Assembly (NCBI GenBank): GCA_021647365.1
Contig: JAKIUW010000021.1
Span: 1 to 60,766, forward strand
Direction of reading: 5' to 3'
Length of the DNA stretch: 60,766 nucleotides
Source: Cocleimonas sp.
Lineage (GTDB): Bacteria; Pseudomonadota; Gammaproteobacteria; Thiotrichales; Thiotrichaceae
In this document: positions 7,289-15,284 of the stretch, in pieces
Numbering within the stretch: position 1 is the first letter of the stretch
Layout: the number at the start of each line of letters is the position of its first letter
Made by a program: the position numbers and the translations under genes
Notes under the pieces: model-generated
What the model was told of the DNA's origin: nothing
What the model saw: only the letters and a program-made list of their open reading frames with translations
Databases searched by the model: none

Positions 7289-8458
7289 TTATTTTTTATC
7301 TTTCTTGCTTCCCGTATTTTTCTTCTTAGCGCGTTTTTTCGCTTTTTTCTTAACCGCTTTATCAGCTTCTTCTTGCGCTTCTATACGATCTAGTTCTTCT
7401 TCCATTTCTTCATCGGAAAGCTCATTAAAATCGTCATTATCACCATCGAAGAATTTTTCTTCTTGTTCTTCAGCTACAGCATCATCATCTTCTGGAAGAT
7501 ATTCATCATCGTTAATATCATCTTCTACTGGATCATTACCCAGAATACTTCTTTCTTCATCGCTCAGATCTGCGTCGTCATCTGATGGGCCATCATCTTC
7601 CTCGTAGGTATAAAGATCATCTTCAGACCATAGATCATCAGCCTCTATATACGCTGCGCTACTGGCCGCGGCTGCCTTCGCATCTTGAGCATCATTGTCT
7701 GCCTTATCGCGTGCTTCTTTGGCTTCACCCGCCTCTTTAACGCGCACATTAAAGAATTTACTCGCAATAATCCCAAGCTCAAACAAAATCCACATGGGGA
7801 TTGCCAGCATGATTTGAGAGATAACATCAGGTGGCGTGAGCAACATACCAACCACAAATGCCCCTACAATCACATAAGGGCGCTTCTGTCTTAGTTTTTC
7901 AGCCGTTGTCATACCCGTTGTAATCAGCAAAATAGTGGCTATCGGCATTTCAAAACCAATACCAAATGCCATAAACATCATCACAACAAAATCTAAGTAC
8001 TGTGCAATATCGGGTTTAAAATCAGCGGTTTGTGGCACAAATTGCGGAATAACTTGAAACATCATCGGCAAGAGTACGAAATAGACAAACACTATTCCAA
8101 GATAAAACAAGAACACACTTGAAGCTAATAACGGGTAGACCAGACGCTTCTCATGCTTATACAATCCTGGCGCAACAAAAGACCATAACTGATAAAGTAG
8201 ATAAGGCAAAGCCACCAAGAACGCGACCATTAAGGTCAATTTCATAGGAATTAAGAAAGGCGCAACAGGACCAATAATAATCATGTCTCGTGCAAGAGGA
8301 GCAGCTAAAAAGTCATAAATATCTGCCGCAAAAGGAAATAACGGAATAAATATAACCGCAACGGCTATCACTGCACGAAGCAAACGATCGCGTAATTCTA
8401 TTAAGTGAGAGAGAAAACCTGAGGCTACTTCAGTTTTTTTAGTATCAGACTTGCTCAT
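7289..8458 (-). CDS. tatC: Sec-independent translocase subunit TatC with long charged tail
   Basis: TatC is the multispanning receptor of the twin-arginine translocase that recognises RR signal peptides with TatB. Residues 10-238 are a normal TatC: FLSHLIELRDRLL, the FVAPGLYKHEKR loop, FGIGFEMPI, and RPYVIVGAFVVGMLLTPPD. E. coli TatC ends near residue 258. Here a hydrophilic tail of about 150 residues follows (239-389): first Ala/Lys/Glu-rich, then highly acidic (runs of D and E), then a lysine-rich end (KKKAKKRAKKKN). It should lie in the cytoplasm and be disordered. tatC overlaps tatB by 4 bases and is the last gene of the his-tat transcription unit. Confidence 0.95.
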   Translation of the reverse strand: MSKSDTKKTEVASGFLSHLIELRDRLLRAVIAVAVIFIPLFPFAADIYDFLAAPLARDMIIIGPVAPFLIPMKLTLMVAFLVALPYLLYQLWSFVAPGLYKHEKRLVYPLLASSVFLFYLGIVFVYFVLLPMMFQVIPQFVPQTADFKPDIAQYLDFVVMMFMAFGIGFEMPIATILLITTGMTTAEKLRQKRPYVIVGAFVVGMLLTPPDVISQIMLAIPMWILFELGIIASKFFNVRVKEAGEAKEARDKADNDAQDAKAAAASSAAYIEADDLWSEDDLYTYEEDDGPSDDDADLSDEERSILGNDPVEDDINDDEYLPEDDDAVAEEQEEKFFDGDNDDFNELSDEEMEEELDRIEAQEEADKAVKKKAKKRAKKKNTGSKKDKK

Positions 8459-8784
8459 TTTTTATCTATGGATGCCTTTGCATCTGAAACACTAGAATCC
8501 AATAAGTCACTAGCTTCTGTAAATTCTTCAGAGACTTCTGATTTTGTGCTCTCCATCATATCGCGCAATTCGCTGATTTCTTCTTTTTGTTGTTTCAACA
8601 TTGTTTGTAATTCTTCTGCGCGAAATTCTTTTTCTATATCTTCGCGCGTAGTCGCTACAAATGCTTTCATCTTACCAATGAACTTACCCGCTTTTGCAGC
8701 AACTTCAGGCAAGCGCTCAGGACCTACAACCATTAAGGCAATAATTCCTACAACCAATAATTCAAGGAAACCTGAGTCAAACAT
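8455..8784 (-). CDS. tatB: Sec-independent translocase subunit TatB
   Basis: The 109-residue protein has the TatB plan: one N-terminal transmembrane helix (FDSGFLELLVVGIIALMVVG), the hinge GPERLPEVA, then an amphipathic helix and a long charged region. TatB pairs with TatC to bind twin-arginine signal peptides. FxxGxxEL/GPxRLP distinguishes it from TatA. It lies 23 bases after tatA and overlaps tatC by 4 bases. Confidence 0.93.
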   Translation of the reverse strand: MFDSGFLELLVVGIIALMVVGPERLPEVAAKAGKFIGKMKAFVATTREDIEKEFRAEELQTMLKQQKEEISELRDMMESTKSEVSEEFTEASDLLDSSVSDAKASIDKK

Positions 8785-8807
8785 CGTAAATTATACTGAT
8801 GTTTTGT

Positions 8808-9071
8808 TTATGACTTTGTACTGTCTTTTACTTTTGATGCAACATCAATAACGTCATCTTTAGCGTCTGATATTGCTTCTTTAGTAGCATTTTTTGCGTT
8901 TTTAGCTTCGTTTTCACCTGTCTTCATCGAGTCTTTGAAGTTTTTAACGGCTCCGCCTAAGTCACCACCCGCATTACGCAAACGCTTCGTTCCAAAAATA
9001 ACAACAACGATCACCAAGATGATCAATAAAGACCAAGGGCTAATTCCCCCTAAACCAAATCCGTATACCAT
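8808..9071 (-). CDS. tatA: Sec-independent translocase subunit TatA
   Basis: The 87-residue TatA has a short N-terminal transmembrane helix (ISPWSLLIILVIVVVIFG), the FGTKRLRN hinge, an amphipathic helix (GGDLGGAVKNFKDSMK) and a polar tail. TatA oligomers form the transport path for folded proteins. It sits directly after hisE (13-base gap) and before tatB, the his-tat order seen in several gammaproteobacteria. Confidence 0.93.
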   Translation of the reverse strand: MVYGFGLGGISPWSLLIILVIVVVIFGTKRLRNAGGDLGGAVKNFKDSMKTGENEAKNAKNATKEAISDAKDDVIDVASKVKDSTKS

Positions 9072-9084
9072 TTTAACTTCCTCT

Positions 9085-9402
9085 CTATTTTGTTCGACTA
9101 GCTTTTTCTACCAAGCCAGATGTCCCGAACCGACGTTCCAATTCTTTTAAAACATCGTCTGGGTGTAAATTCTGTTGTGCTAATAATACAAGGGTATGAA
9201 ACCATAAGTCAGCAACTTCGTAGACTATTTTGTCACTTTTTCCATCTTTTGCCGCCATAACAACTTCAGTTGCTTCTTCTCCTACCTTTTTTAAGATAGC
9301 ATCCAAGCCTTTATCGTACAGCGAGGCCACGTAAGAACTGCCCGCTTCGGCTGATTTACGCTCTTCTAGTATTTTTGCAACATCTGTTAGTGTATTACTC
9401 AT
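9085..9402 (-). CDS. hisE: Phosphoribosyl-ATP pyrophosphatase
   Basis: HisE hydrolyses phosphoribosyl-ATP to phosphoribosyl-AMP, the second step of histidine synthesis. The protein of about 105 residues has the alpha-helical MazG-like fold: LEERKSAEAGSSYVASLY, KKVGEEATEVVMAAKDG with the metal-binding glutamates, and YEVADLWFHTLVLL. The ATG at 9400-9402 was preferred to a TTG seven codons upstream because it gives the family length. It is a stand-alone HisE; the HisI cyclohydrolase, often next to it or fused, is not in this cluster. Confidence 0.92.
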   Translation of the reverse strand: MSNTLTDVAKILEERKSAEAGSSYVASLYDKGLDAILKKVGEEATEVVMAAKDGKSDKIVYEVADLWFHTLVLLAQQNLHPDDVLKELERRFGTSGLVEKASRTK

Positions 9403-9434
9403 TCTTTGTTCCACTATTCCCAAAATATAAGGGC

Positions 9435-10208
9435 TTATACTCTCATTTCAATGCCTTGATCTGACATATATTCTTTTGCCTCACCCACAGTATATTCATT
9501 GAAGTGGAAAATACTCGCCGCAAGCACTGCATCAGCACCTGCTTTTAATACGCCATCTGCTAAGTGTTGAAGGTTGCCCACACCACCTGAAGCAATCACA
9601 GGAATATTTACAGCATCTACAATGGCTTTAGTCAAAGGGATATTAAAGCCAGATTTAGTACCGTCTTTATCCATGCTCGTCACGAGCAACTCACCCGCGC
9701 CATAATCGGCCATTTTCTTCGCCCATTCTACCGCATCAATGCCTGTATCGTTACGCCCGCCGTGGGTGAAAATATCCCACTTATCGGGTTCGCCTTCTTT
9801 ACTGACTTTTTTAGCATCAATCGCCACGACTATACATTGTGAGCCGTAATATTCTGCGGCTTCTTTGACTAATTCTGGATTGTGAATGGCGGCAGTATTA
9901 ATCGCAACTTTATCTGCACCAGCATTAAGCATGGTACGAATATCTTCAACTTTGCGAATACCACCGCCCACTGTTAATGGGATAAATACTTCTGAGGCGA
10001 TTGCTTCAACCATGTGAACCGTGGTTTCACGGTCATCCGAGCTTGCCGTAATATCTAAAAATGTAATTTCATCCGCACCCTCGCGGTTGTAGCGGGCGGC
10101 AACCTCAACAGGGTCACCAGCATCGCGAATATCCACAAAGTTCACGCCTTTTACGACACGACCGTTATCAACATCCAAGCAAGGAATTATGCGTTTTGCG
10201 AGTGCCAT
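9435..10208 (-). CDS. hisF: Imidazole glycerol phosphate synthase, cyclase subunit
   Basis: HisF, with HisH, converts PRFAR plus ammonia to imidazole glycerol phosphate and AICAR. The 257-residue TIM barrel shows RIIPCLDVDNGRVVKGVNF (catalytic Asp in CLDV), FLDITAS, VGGGIRK, ADKVAINTAA, GAGELLVTSMDKDGT (second catalytic Asp) and the phosphate-binding IASGGVGN. Length is normal. It lies 6 bases after hisA. Confidence 0.97.
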   Translation of the reverse strand: MALAKRIIPCLDVDNGRVVKGVNFVDIRDAGDPVEVAARYNREGADEITFLDITASSDDRETTVHMVEAIASEVFIPLTVGGGIRKVEDIRTMLNAGADKVAINTAAIHNPELVKEAAEYYGSQCIVVAIDAKKVSKEGEPDKWDIFTHGGRNDTGIDAVEWAKKMADYGAGELLVTSMDKDGTKSGFNIPLTKAIVDAVNIPVIASGGVGNLQHLADGVLKAGADAVLAASIFHFNEYTVGEAKEYMSDQGIEMRV

Positions 10209-10214
10209 CTAGTT

Positions 10215-10997
10215 TTAACTCTCTATCCACGGTTGGTCGGCTTTTTCAATCAATCTTTTCCATTTATCAACGTATTCTTGAGCCTCTTTTAAATCAATTG
10301 TGCCTTCATAAATTGATCTTCCAAGAATTGTACCTGTTACACCTTTAGAACCTATTGAGCCAACTTTACAAAGTCCGATGATATCGTCCATATTAGCAAC
10401 ACCGCCTGATGCAATCACAGGTATATTTATGCTGTTAGCTAGCTCCACCGTCGCTTCAATATTCACACCTTTCATCATGCCATCACGTGCTATATCGGTA
10501 TAAACGATTGCTACCACACCTGCTTCTTCAAACTGTTTTGCCAAATCGATTGCAGAAACCGTTGAAACTTCTGCCCAACCATCGGTTGCCACCATGCCGT
10601 TTTTTGCATCAATACCAACAATAATATGACCCGGGAATTGTTTACACAAATCTTTTACAAATTCAGGATCTTCAACCGCCTTTGTGCCGATGATGCAGTA
10701 AGTCACACCAGCATCTAAATACGCTTGAACGGTTTTTGCATCGCGGATTCCTCCACCAATTTGAATGGGTAAGTCAGGGAACTTTTTAGCAATCGCTTCA
10801 ACGGCTGAATTGTTTACTGGCTCCCCATCAAACGCACCATTAAGATCAACCAAGTGCAACCGTTTTGCGCCTGCTTCAACCCAGCGTGTTGCGGTATCAA
10901 CAGGGCTATCAGAAAAAACCGTGGTATCTTCCATGCGACCTTGGCGTAAGCGTACGCATTGTCCGTCTTTTAAATCTATTGCGGGTAGTAATAACAT
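10215..10997 (-). CDS. hisA: ProFAR isomerase
   Basis: HisA isomerises ProFAR to PRFAR. The protein of about 260 residues is a TIM barrel: LLPAIDLKDGQCVRLRQG at the start (catalytic Asp in AIDL), LHLVDLNGAF, IQIGGGIRDA, YCIIGTKAV, AIVYTDIARDGMMKG and IASGGVAN. The start is placed at the ATG 10995-10997, preceded by AGGAAAGAG, rather than nine codons upstream, because MLLLPAIDL matches the family N-terminus. Thirteen bases separate it from hisH. Confidence 0.96.
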   Translation of the reverse strand: MLLLPAIDLKDGQCVRLRQGRMEDTTVFSDSPVDTATRWVEAGAKRLHLVDLNGAFDGEPVNNSAVEAIAKKFPDLPIQIGGGIRDAKTVQAYLDAGVTYCIIGTKAVEDPEFVKDLCKQFPGHIIVGIDAKNGMVATDGWAEVSTVSAIDLAKQFEEAGVVAIVYTDIARDGMMKGVNIEATVELANSINIPVIASGGVANMDDIIGLCKVGSIGSKGVTGTILGRSIYEGTIDLKEAQEYVDKWKRLIEKADQPWIES

Positions 10998-11010
10998 CAG
11001 CTCTTTCCTT

Positions 11011-11652
11011 TTAGCTCGCGCCATCCCAATTTATGAAATTCTTTAAAAGTTGCAATCCATCATCAGCACTCTTTTCAGGGTGTGATTGAATAGCAAAGAC
11101 ATTATCTTTAGCAATTGCAGAAGCATAATGGATACCAAAATCAGTCTCACCCACAATGATACTTTTATCTTCTGGCTCAACAAAGTAACTATGCACAAAG
11201 TAAAAACGCGCGTTGTCTTTGATGCCTTTCCAAATCGGGTGATCTTGTGTGTGCTTAATTTGATTCCAACCCATTTGCGGGATCTTTAAGCGGTTACCAT
11301 TTGCATCAGTTGCACCGATATGATCCGTAAAGTGCTGTACTGTGCCTTTGTAAATACCAATACAATCTATACCACCACCCTCAACGCTATGCTCCATTAA
11401 CACCTGCATTCCCATGCAAACACCTAGAAACGGCTTGGTAGTTGAAACCTCTTTAACAACATCGACAAGCTCACGTTTGTTTAGCTCGCTCATGCAATCG
11501 CGCGCAGCACCTTGCCCCGGAAATACGATGTGATCAGCCTTAATAATTTCTTCAGGATTTGAGGTGATAATAACATTGTCATTAGTGACATGTTGAAGGG
11601 CTTTATGAACAGAATGGAGGTTGCCCATACTGTAATCTATAACAGCAATCAT
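11011..11652 (-). CDS. hisH: Imidazole glycerol phosphate synthase, glutaminase subunit
   Basis: HisH supplies ammonia from glutamine to HisF. The 213-residue class I glutamine amidotransferase has DYSMGNLHSV at the N-terminus, VFPGQGAA, the nucleophile cysteine in FLGVCMGMQ, and the His-Glu pair in QSHPEKS. It lies between hisB (32-base gap) and hisA. Confidence 0.96.
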   Translation of the reverse strand: MIAVIDYSMGNLHSVHKALQHVTNDNVIITSNPEEIIKADHIVFPGQGAARDCMSELNKRELVDVVKEVSTTKPFLGVCMGMQVLMEHSVEGGGIDCIGIYKGTVQHFTDHIGATDANGNRLKIPQMGWNQIKHTQDHPIWKGIKDNARFYFVHSYFVEPEDKSIIVGETDFGIHYASAIAKDNVFAIQSHPEKSADDGLQLLKNFINWDGAS

Positions 11653-11684
11653 CTTTAGCTTCTAAACTTTAGTTATAAAAGGGG

Positions 11685-12278
11685 TTAAAGTGTACCTTTC
11701 GTGGACGGTATCGCATCAGCACAGCGCTCATCACGCTCAACAGCCATACGTAAAGCACGACCAAAGGCTTTAAAAATAGTCTCGGCAATGTGATGTGCAT
11801 TACGCCCACGAAGATTATCAAGGTGCAAACTCACCAATGCGTGATTAACAAAACCTTGGAAAAACTCGTGGAACAAATCGGTATCAAATTTACCCAACAT
11901 GGCACGCTTATAATCAACGGTATCTTCCAAATGCGGGCGACCAGAAAAGTCGATAACCACACGCGAAAGCGCTTCATCTAATGGCACATAAGCATGACCA
12001 TAACGGCGCACGCCTTTTTTATCACCCATCGCTTTTGCAAATGCCTGGCCTAGTGTAATGCCTATATCTTCAACTGTGTGGTGATCATCTATTTGATTAT
12101 CACCGTTCGCATCAATCTCAATATCAATCATGCCGTGCAAGGCAATTTGCTGCATCATATGCTCAAGAAAAGGTACTTCGGTTTTAAAGCGGGCTTTTCC
12201 CGTGCCGTCTAAATTAATAGAGACAGTGATTTGAGTTTCTAAAGTATCACGTGTAATAGTGGCGGTGCGATCTGTCAT
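11685..12278 (-). CDS. hisB: Imidazoleglycerol-phosphate dehydratase (monofunctional)
   Basis: HisB dehydrates imidazole glycerol phosphate to imidazole acetol phosphate. The 197-residue product is the monofunctional dehydratase only, without the phosphatase domain of enteric HisB. Manganese-binding blocks are visible: FLEHMMQQIALHG, DDHHTVEDIGI, FHEFFQGF and NAHHIAETIFKAFG. The ATG at 12276-12278 is chosen over one 14 codons upstream because MTDRTATI gives the usual length. It is the first gene of the his-tat unit. Confidence 0.95.
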   Translation of the reverse strand: MTDRTATITRDTLETQITVSINLDGTGKARFKTEVPFLEHMMQQIALHGMIDIEIDANGDNQIDDHHTVEDIGITLGQAFAKAMGDKKGVRRYGHAYVPLDEALSRVVIDFSGRPHLEDTVDYKRAMLGKFDTDLFHEFFQGFVNHALVSLHLDNLRGRNAHHIAETIFKAFGRALRMAVERDERCADAIPSTKGTL

Positions 12279-12308
12279 ATCTTTCAGTATTTCTTTTTCA
12301 GAGGGCGG

Positions 12309-12336
12309 ATAATACCACAATAGGGGTAAATGTAAC
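12309..12336 (-). promoter_or_regulatory. Possible promoter of the his-tat unit
   Basis: On the minus strand GTTACA (12331-12336) and TATTAT (12309-12314) are 16 bases apart, about 30 bases before the hisB start. The match is partial. No leader peptide rich in histidine codons is visible, so classical his attenuation is not supported. Confidence 0.3.
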
Positions 12337-12350
12337 CTTAATCAATGAAT

Positions 12351-12375
12351 TCACACCCCCCTAGTTTTACATGAT
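12351..12375 (+). repeat. Dispersed repeat unit 4a (left arm of inverted pair)
   Basis: TCACACCCCCCTAG followed by TTTTACATGATG; pairs with 12394-12419. It lies directly after the stop of the DUF2069 gene, so a terminator-like hairpin separates that gene from hisB. Confidence 0.9.
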
Positions 12376-12393
12376 GTTTAGCTATTCTTAAAT

Positions 12394-12419
12394 CATCATG
12401 TAAAACTAGGGGGGTGTGG
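12394..12419 (-). repeat. Dispersed repeat unit 4b (right arm of inverted pair)
   Basis: CATCATGTAAAACTAG followed by GGGGGTGTGG; inverse of unit 4a with an 18-base loop. Confidence 0.9.
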
Positions 12420-12423
12420 ATTA

Positions 12424-12801
12424 TTAACTTACATTTCTTAACTTGTCGCGCTTATCCAAAATCCAAACATTCAGTAAGCTTCCGAAGAATAGAAATAGGC
12501 TGAATACAATCATTAAATAGCCGTAAACCTTTTCTTCTTCCGAGAAGGCATACCAAATCCCCATGAGCATATAGATAAATGACACGAGCATAACGGCGAT
12601 AAATGTATCGCGGTTTCCATGTAAAACACCGCGAACAAAATAAAGTAGCGGGGCAACTAGCAAGATGATTTCAATAGAGCGTGGGATGCTTTGAACAGGG
12701 GTTAGCCAACCGTTCCACACCACACACAAACCTATTAAACCAATAATTCCAATACCTGCTAGCGCACGCCAAAAAATTGTTATATCCATATTTTTAGCCA
12801 C
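12424..12801 (-). CDS. DUF2069 inner-membrane protein
   Basis: The 125-residue protein has four hydrophobic segments (about 10-30, 41-58, 66-85 and 92-114). The conserved region FIAVMLVSFIYMLMGIWYA fits DUF2069, a gammaproteobacterial family of unknown function that usually follows wrbA, as here (13-base gap). It is probably the last gene of an arsC-wrbA-DUF2069 transcript ending at an inverted repeat pair. Confidence 0.8.
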   Translation of the reverse strand: MAKNMDITIFWRALAGIGIIGLIGLCVVWNGWLTPVQSIPRSIEIILLVAPLLYFVRGVLHGNRDTFIAVMLVSFIYMLMGIWYAFSEEEKVYGYLMIVFSLFLFFGSLLNVWILDKRDKLRNVS

Positions 12802-12814
12802 TTACAATACTCCC

Positions 12815-13402
12815 TTACAGAGCTGCTGCTAGCGTTGCCAAGCGTTTACCTAGCGCAATACAAAGCGCTTTTTCATCATCACTAATTGGCAAGTTACTTG
12901 TCGCGCCCGCTAAATGAGAAGGCCCATAAGGTGTGCCACCTGTTGTGGTGGTGAGCAACTCTGATTCGGTATACGGCAAACCCGTAATCAGCATGCCGTG
13001 ATGCAATAGCGGAATCATCATGCTTAGCAAGGTCGTTTCTTGTCCGCCGTGCAAGCTTGATGTTGAAGTGAATACGCCTGCGGGCTTACCCACCAATGAG
13101 CCCGACAACCAATGCCCGCTGGTCTTTTCTAAAAAATATTTGAGCGGTGCTGCCATATTGCCAAAGCGTGTTGGACTGCCTAATGCGAGCGCATCGCAGG
13201 TTTTTAATTCATCTAATGATACATAAGGCGCGCCGCTATCAGGTACTTTTTCATCCGTTGCTTCACAGGTTTCAGATACCTCTGGAACGGTGCGTAATAT
13301 GGCTTCAACACCCTCAACACCTTCGGCGCCACGCGCGATAAGCTTTGCCATATTGGCGGTTGCGCCACTTCGTGAGTAGTAAAGCACTAAGACTTGTTTC
13401 AT
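12815..13402 (-). CDS. wrbA: WrbA-type NAD(P)H:quinone oxidoreductase
   Basis: This 195-residue flavodoxin-like protein starts with the FMN phosphate loop LYYSRSGATANMA. ALGSPTRFGNMAAPLKYF and TSTSSLHGGQETT are the WrbA FMN/active-site blocks, and GGTPYGPSHLAG is present near the C-terminus. WrbA reduces quinones by two electrons and protects against redox cycling. Its setting between an ArsC-like gene and DUF2069 is conserved in gammaproteobacteria. Length is normal. Confidence 0.9.
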   Translation of the reverse strand: MKQVLVLYYSRSGATANMAKLIARGAEGVEGVEAILRTVPEVSETCEATDEKVPDSGAPYVSLDELKTCDALALGSPTRFGNMAAPLKYFLEKTSGHWLSGSLVGKPAGVFTSTSSLHGGQETTLLSMMIPLLHHGMLITGLPYTESELLTTTTGGTPYGPSHLAGATSNLPISDDEKALCIALGKRLATLAAAL

Positions 13403-13425
13403 ATTATTACCTCACCAACCTAGGC

Positions 13426-13779
13426 TTAAAGAATATCAATAATATTTTGAATCGGTCTGCCAATCGCCGCTTTGCCATTTTTAACTACAATTGGGCGTTC
13501 GAGCAGTTTGGGGAATTTCACCATTGCATCAATCAAATCATCACGGCTCAAACTTTCATCTGCCAAGTTATTATCTTTGTATTCTTGCTCACCTTTGCGC
13601 ATTAGTTCCCATGGTTCCAAGCCAAGCATATCAAGTAAATCAGTGATTGCTTGTTTATTGGGCGGGGTATCAAGATACTTTACAACATCAAGCTTAAGCC
13701 CTTTTTCGGTTAGTAGCTCCATTGCTGCACGTGATTTTGAGCAGCGAGGATTGTGATAGATCGTGGTTGAATCAGACAT
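13426..13779 (-). CDS. arsC: ArsC-family reductase (YfgD-like)
   Basis: The 117-residue thioredoxin-fold protein has the nucleophile cysteine in YHNPRCSKSRAA and the arginine block RPIVVKNGKAAIGRP near the C-terminus, the marks of glutaredoxin-dependent arsenate reductases. Residues YKDNNLADESLS are typical of the YfgD branch. No arsenic efflux gene is nearby; the neighbours are wrbA and DUF2069. Whether arsenate is the true substrate is therefore unproven. Confidence 0.85.
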   Translation of the reverse strand: MSDSTTIYHNPRCSKSRAAMELLTEKGLKLDVVKYLDTPPNKQAITDLLDMLGLEPWELMRKGEQEYKDNNLADESLSRDDLIDAMVKFPKLLERPIVVKNGKAAIGRPIQNIIDIL

Positions 13780-13869
13780 TTCTACTCCTTCTAAGTTATT
13801 CTATTATCGGATAAACTCTTAGTCAGTTTATCTTTACATATCCTTTCACTCTAACCTGACAGCGTAAAC

Positions 13870-14355
13870 ATGAAAAGCACTAAATACCTTTTGACCCTCA
13901 CATTACTCTTCTCGCTTTTATTCACGACAAGCAGTGGCGCCAATGAAATGGTCAACGATTTTGTTTACACTGACCTAGAAGGGGAAAAACATCGATTTAG
14001 CGATCACAAAGGAAAATGGATACTGGTTAATTACTGGGCAACTTACTGCCCACCTTGCCTAGCTGAAATACCAGATATTAATCGCTTCGCCCAAGACAAT
14101 AAAAAGAATTTTATAGCACTAGGCATAGATGCAGGCGATAGCTCGATAGCTGAGGTTAAAGCCTTCAAGAAAAAGTTGGGTATTCAATACCCACTCATAA
14201 GCTCACAAGAAGAAGCTTTACTAGCATTTGGTATTGTCGAAGCAATACCCACTAGCTATATCATCTCGCCCAAAGGTGAAGTTATTGATAAGCATGTTGG
14301 GATTATTACTTATATTGATTTGGATGAGCTTGTTAATAAGAAAACGGCTCAATGA
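13870..14355 (+). CDS. TlpA/ResA-type periplasmic thioredoxin-like protein
   Basis: A signal peptide (residues 1-24, STKYLLTLTLLFSLLFTTSS) precedes a thioredoxin fold. The redox motif CPPC occurs in NYWATYCPPCLAEIPD, and the cis-proline is in EAIPTSYIISPKGE. The length of 161 residues is typical. Such proteins reduce disulfides in the cell envelope, for example in cytochrome c maturation. The gene is monocistronic or leads into the operon at 14475; a 119-base gap holding a degenerate repeat unit separates them. Confidence 0.85.
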   Translation: MKSTKYLLTLTLLFSLLFTTSSGANEMVNDFVYTDLEGEKHRFSDHKGKWILVNYWATYCPPCLAEIPDINRFAQDNKKNFIALGIDAGDSSIAEVKAFKKKLGIQYPLISSQEEALLAFGIVEAIPTSYIISPKGEVIDKHVGIITYIDLDELVNKKTAQ

Positions 14356-14420
14356 GGTCTCAAGCAATAATTTAAAGCAGCTCTGCTAAGCCCGAGTATA
14401 TTCAGAGATTGTCGAAGGAA

Positions 14421-14443
14421 AGCACACCACCCCTTTTACATGA
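14421..14443 (+). repeat. Dispersed repeat, degenerate unit 5
   Basis: AGCACACCACCCC followed by TTTTACATGA; interrupted C-tract. It lies in the 119-base gap before the ten-gene operon. Confidence 0.7.
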
Positions 14444-14474
14444 CCTATTAGCTAATAATCTAGATTAAACAAAA

Positions 14475-15284
14475 ATGCCATCAAACCATTCCATAAAAAT
14501 ACGCCATCCCACCTTTGATTTTGACAAAGAAATCCCACGCTATTGGTTTAACGATAATCCTGTCATTACGCATAATTTTAATGGCTATAATTTATTATTC
14601 CCAGAGTTTGAACGATTCTTCGTACGCTCTGTAATGCATTATAAAAACCAAATAACAGATGAAACTCTGCTCGAACAAATAAAAGGTTTCACTGGGCAAG
14701 AGTCAAAACACGCACAAGCGCATGAAGATTATTTTCAAGTCCTTGAGAGACAAGGTTACAAAATCACACGCTTTTTACGCTGGTATAAAAACTATGCTTC
14801 TTTTGTCGAACGCATGGCCACACCTAAATTGCGCCTTGCGCTCACCGCTGCTGCTGAGCATTACACCGCATCGATTGCAGGCATTGTTTTAAGCCACCCC
14901 GAACTATTAGAAAATGTTAACCCCACCATGAGAAAGCTAGTCGTGTGGCATTCTGCCGAGGAGATTGAACACAGAAGCGTTGCTTTTGATGTGATGCAAG
15001 CCGTTGGTATAGGCAACTCCACCCGCATTGTTGCATTTCTTATGACGTCGCTTGATATGTTGTTGTGGTCAACCTTAAGCACTGTGATGCTATTGTGGCA
15101 AGATAGAATTTCACCGTGGCGCAGTTTTAAATACAAACGCCAATATGGGAAAAAATTCAAAGGTATCAATAAACGAATGCGCCAATTATTACTTGCTTAT
15201 TTTCGTAAAGACTTCCATCCCAGTGATGTTGATTTTCTTGAAGATGCGCACAAGTATCTTAAACAGGTGGGAATTGATGAATAA
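14475..15284 (+). CDS. PF10118 metal-dependent hydrolase, ferritin-like
   Basis: The 269-residue protein belongs to the predicted metal-dependent hydrolases of PF10118. Likely diiron or metal ligands appear as GQESKHAQAHE, AAAEHYTA and HSAEEIEHRSVAFD, four helices with E-x-x-H spacing as in ferritin-like enzymes. A hydrophobic segment (RIVAFLMTSLDMLLWSTLST) is near residue 200, followed by a basic C-terminus, so membrane association is likely. Members have no firmly established reaction. It is the first gene of a tightly coupled operon and overlaps the IorA-like gene by 8 bases. No clear ribosome-binding site precedes the ATG. Confidence 0.75.
   Translation: MPSNHSIKIRHPTFDFDKEIPRYWFNDNPVITHNFNGYNLLFPEFERFFVRSVMHYKNQITDETLLEQIKGFTGQESKHAQAHEDYFQVLERQGYKITRFLRWYKNYASFVERMATPKLRLALTAAAEHYTASIAGIVLSHPELLENVNPTMRKLVVWHSAEEIEHRSVAFDVMQAVGIGNSTRIVAFLMTSLDMLLWSTLSTVMLLWQDRISPWRSFKYKRQYGKKFKGINKRMRQLLLAYFRKDFHPSDVDFLEDAHKYLKQVGIDE

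Noticed and set aside
7305..7607. Plus-strand open frame rich in Ser opposite the tatC tail
   Set aside because: It is the mirror of the acidic TatC tail codons; TatC is clearly real and this frame has no ribosome-binding site.
13870..14355. TlpA-like gene as first gene of the ten-gene operon
   Set aside because: A 119-base gap with a repeat unit separates them, whereas the true operon genes overlap; linkage remains possible but unsupported.
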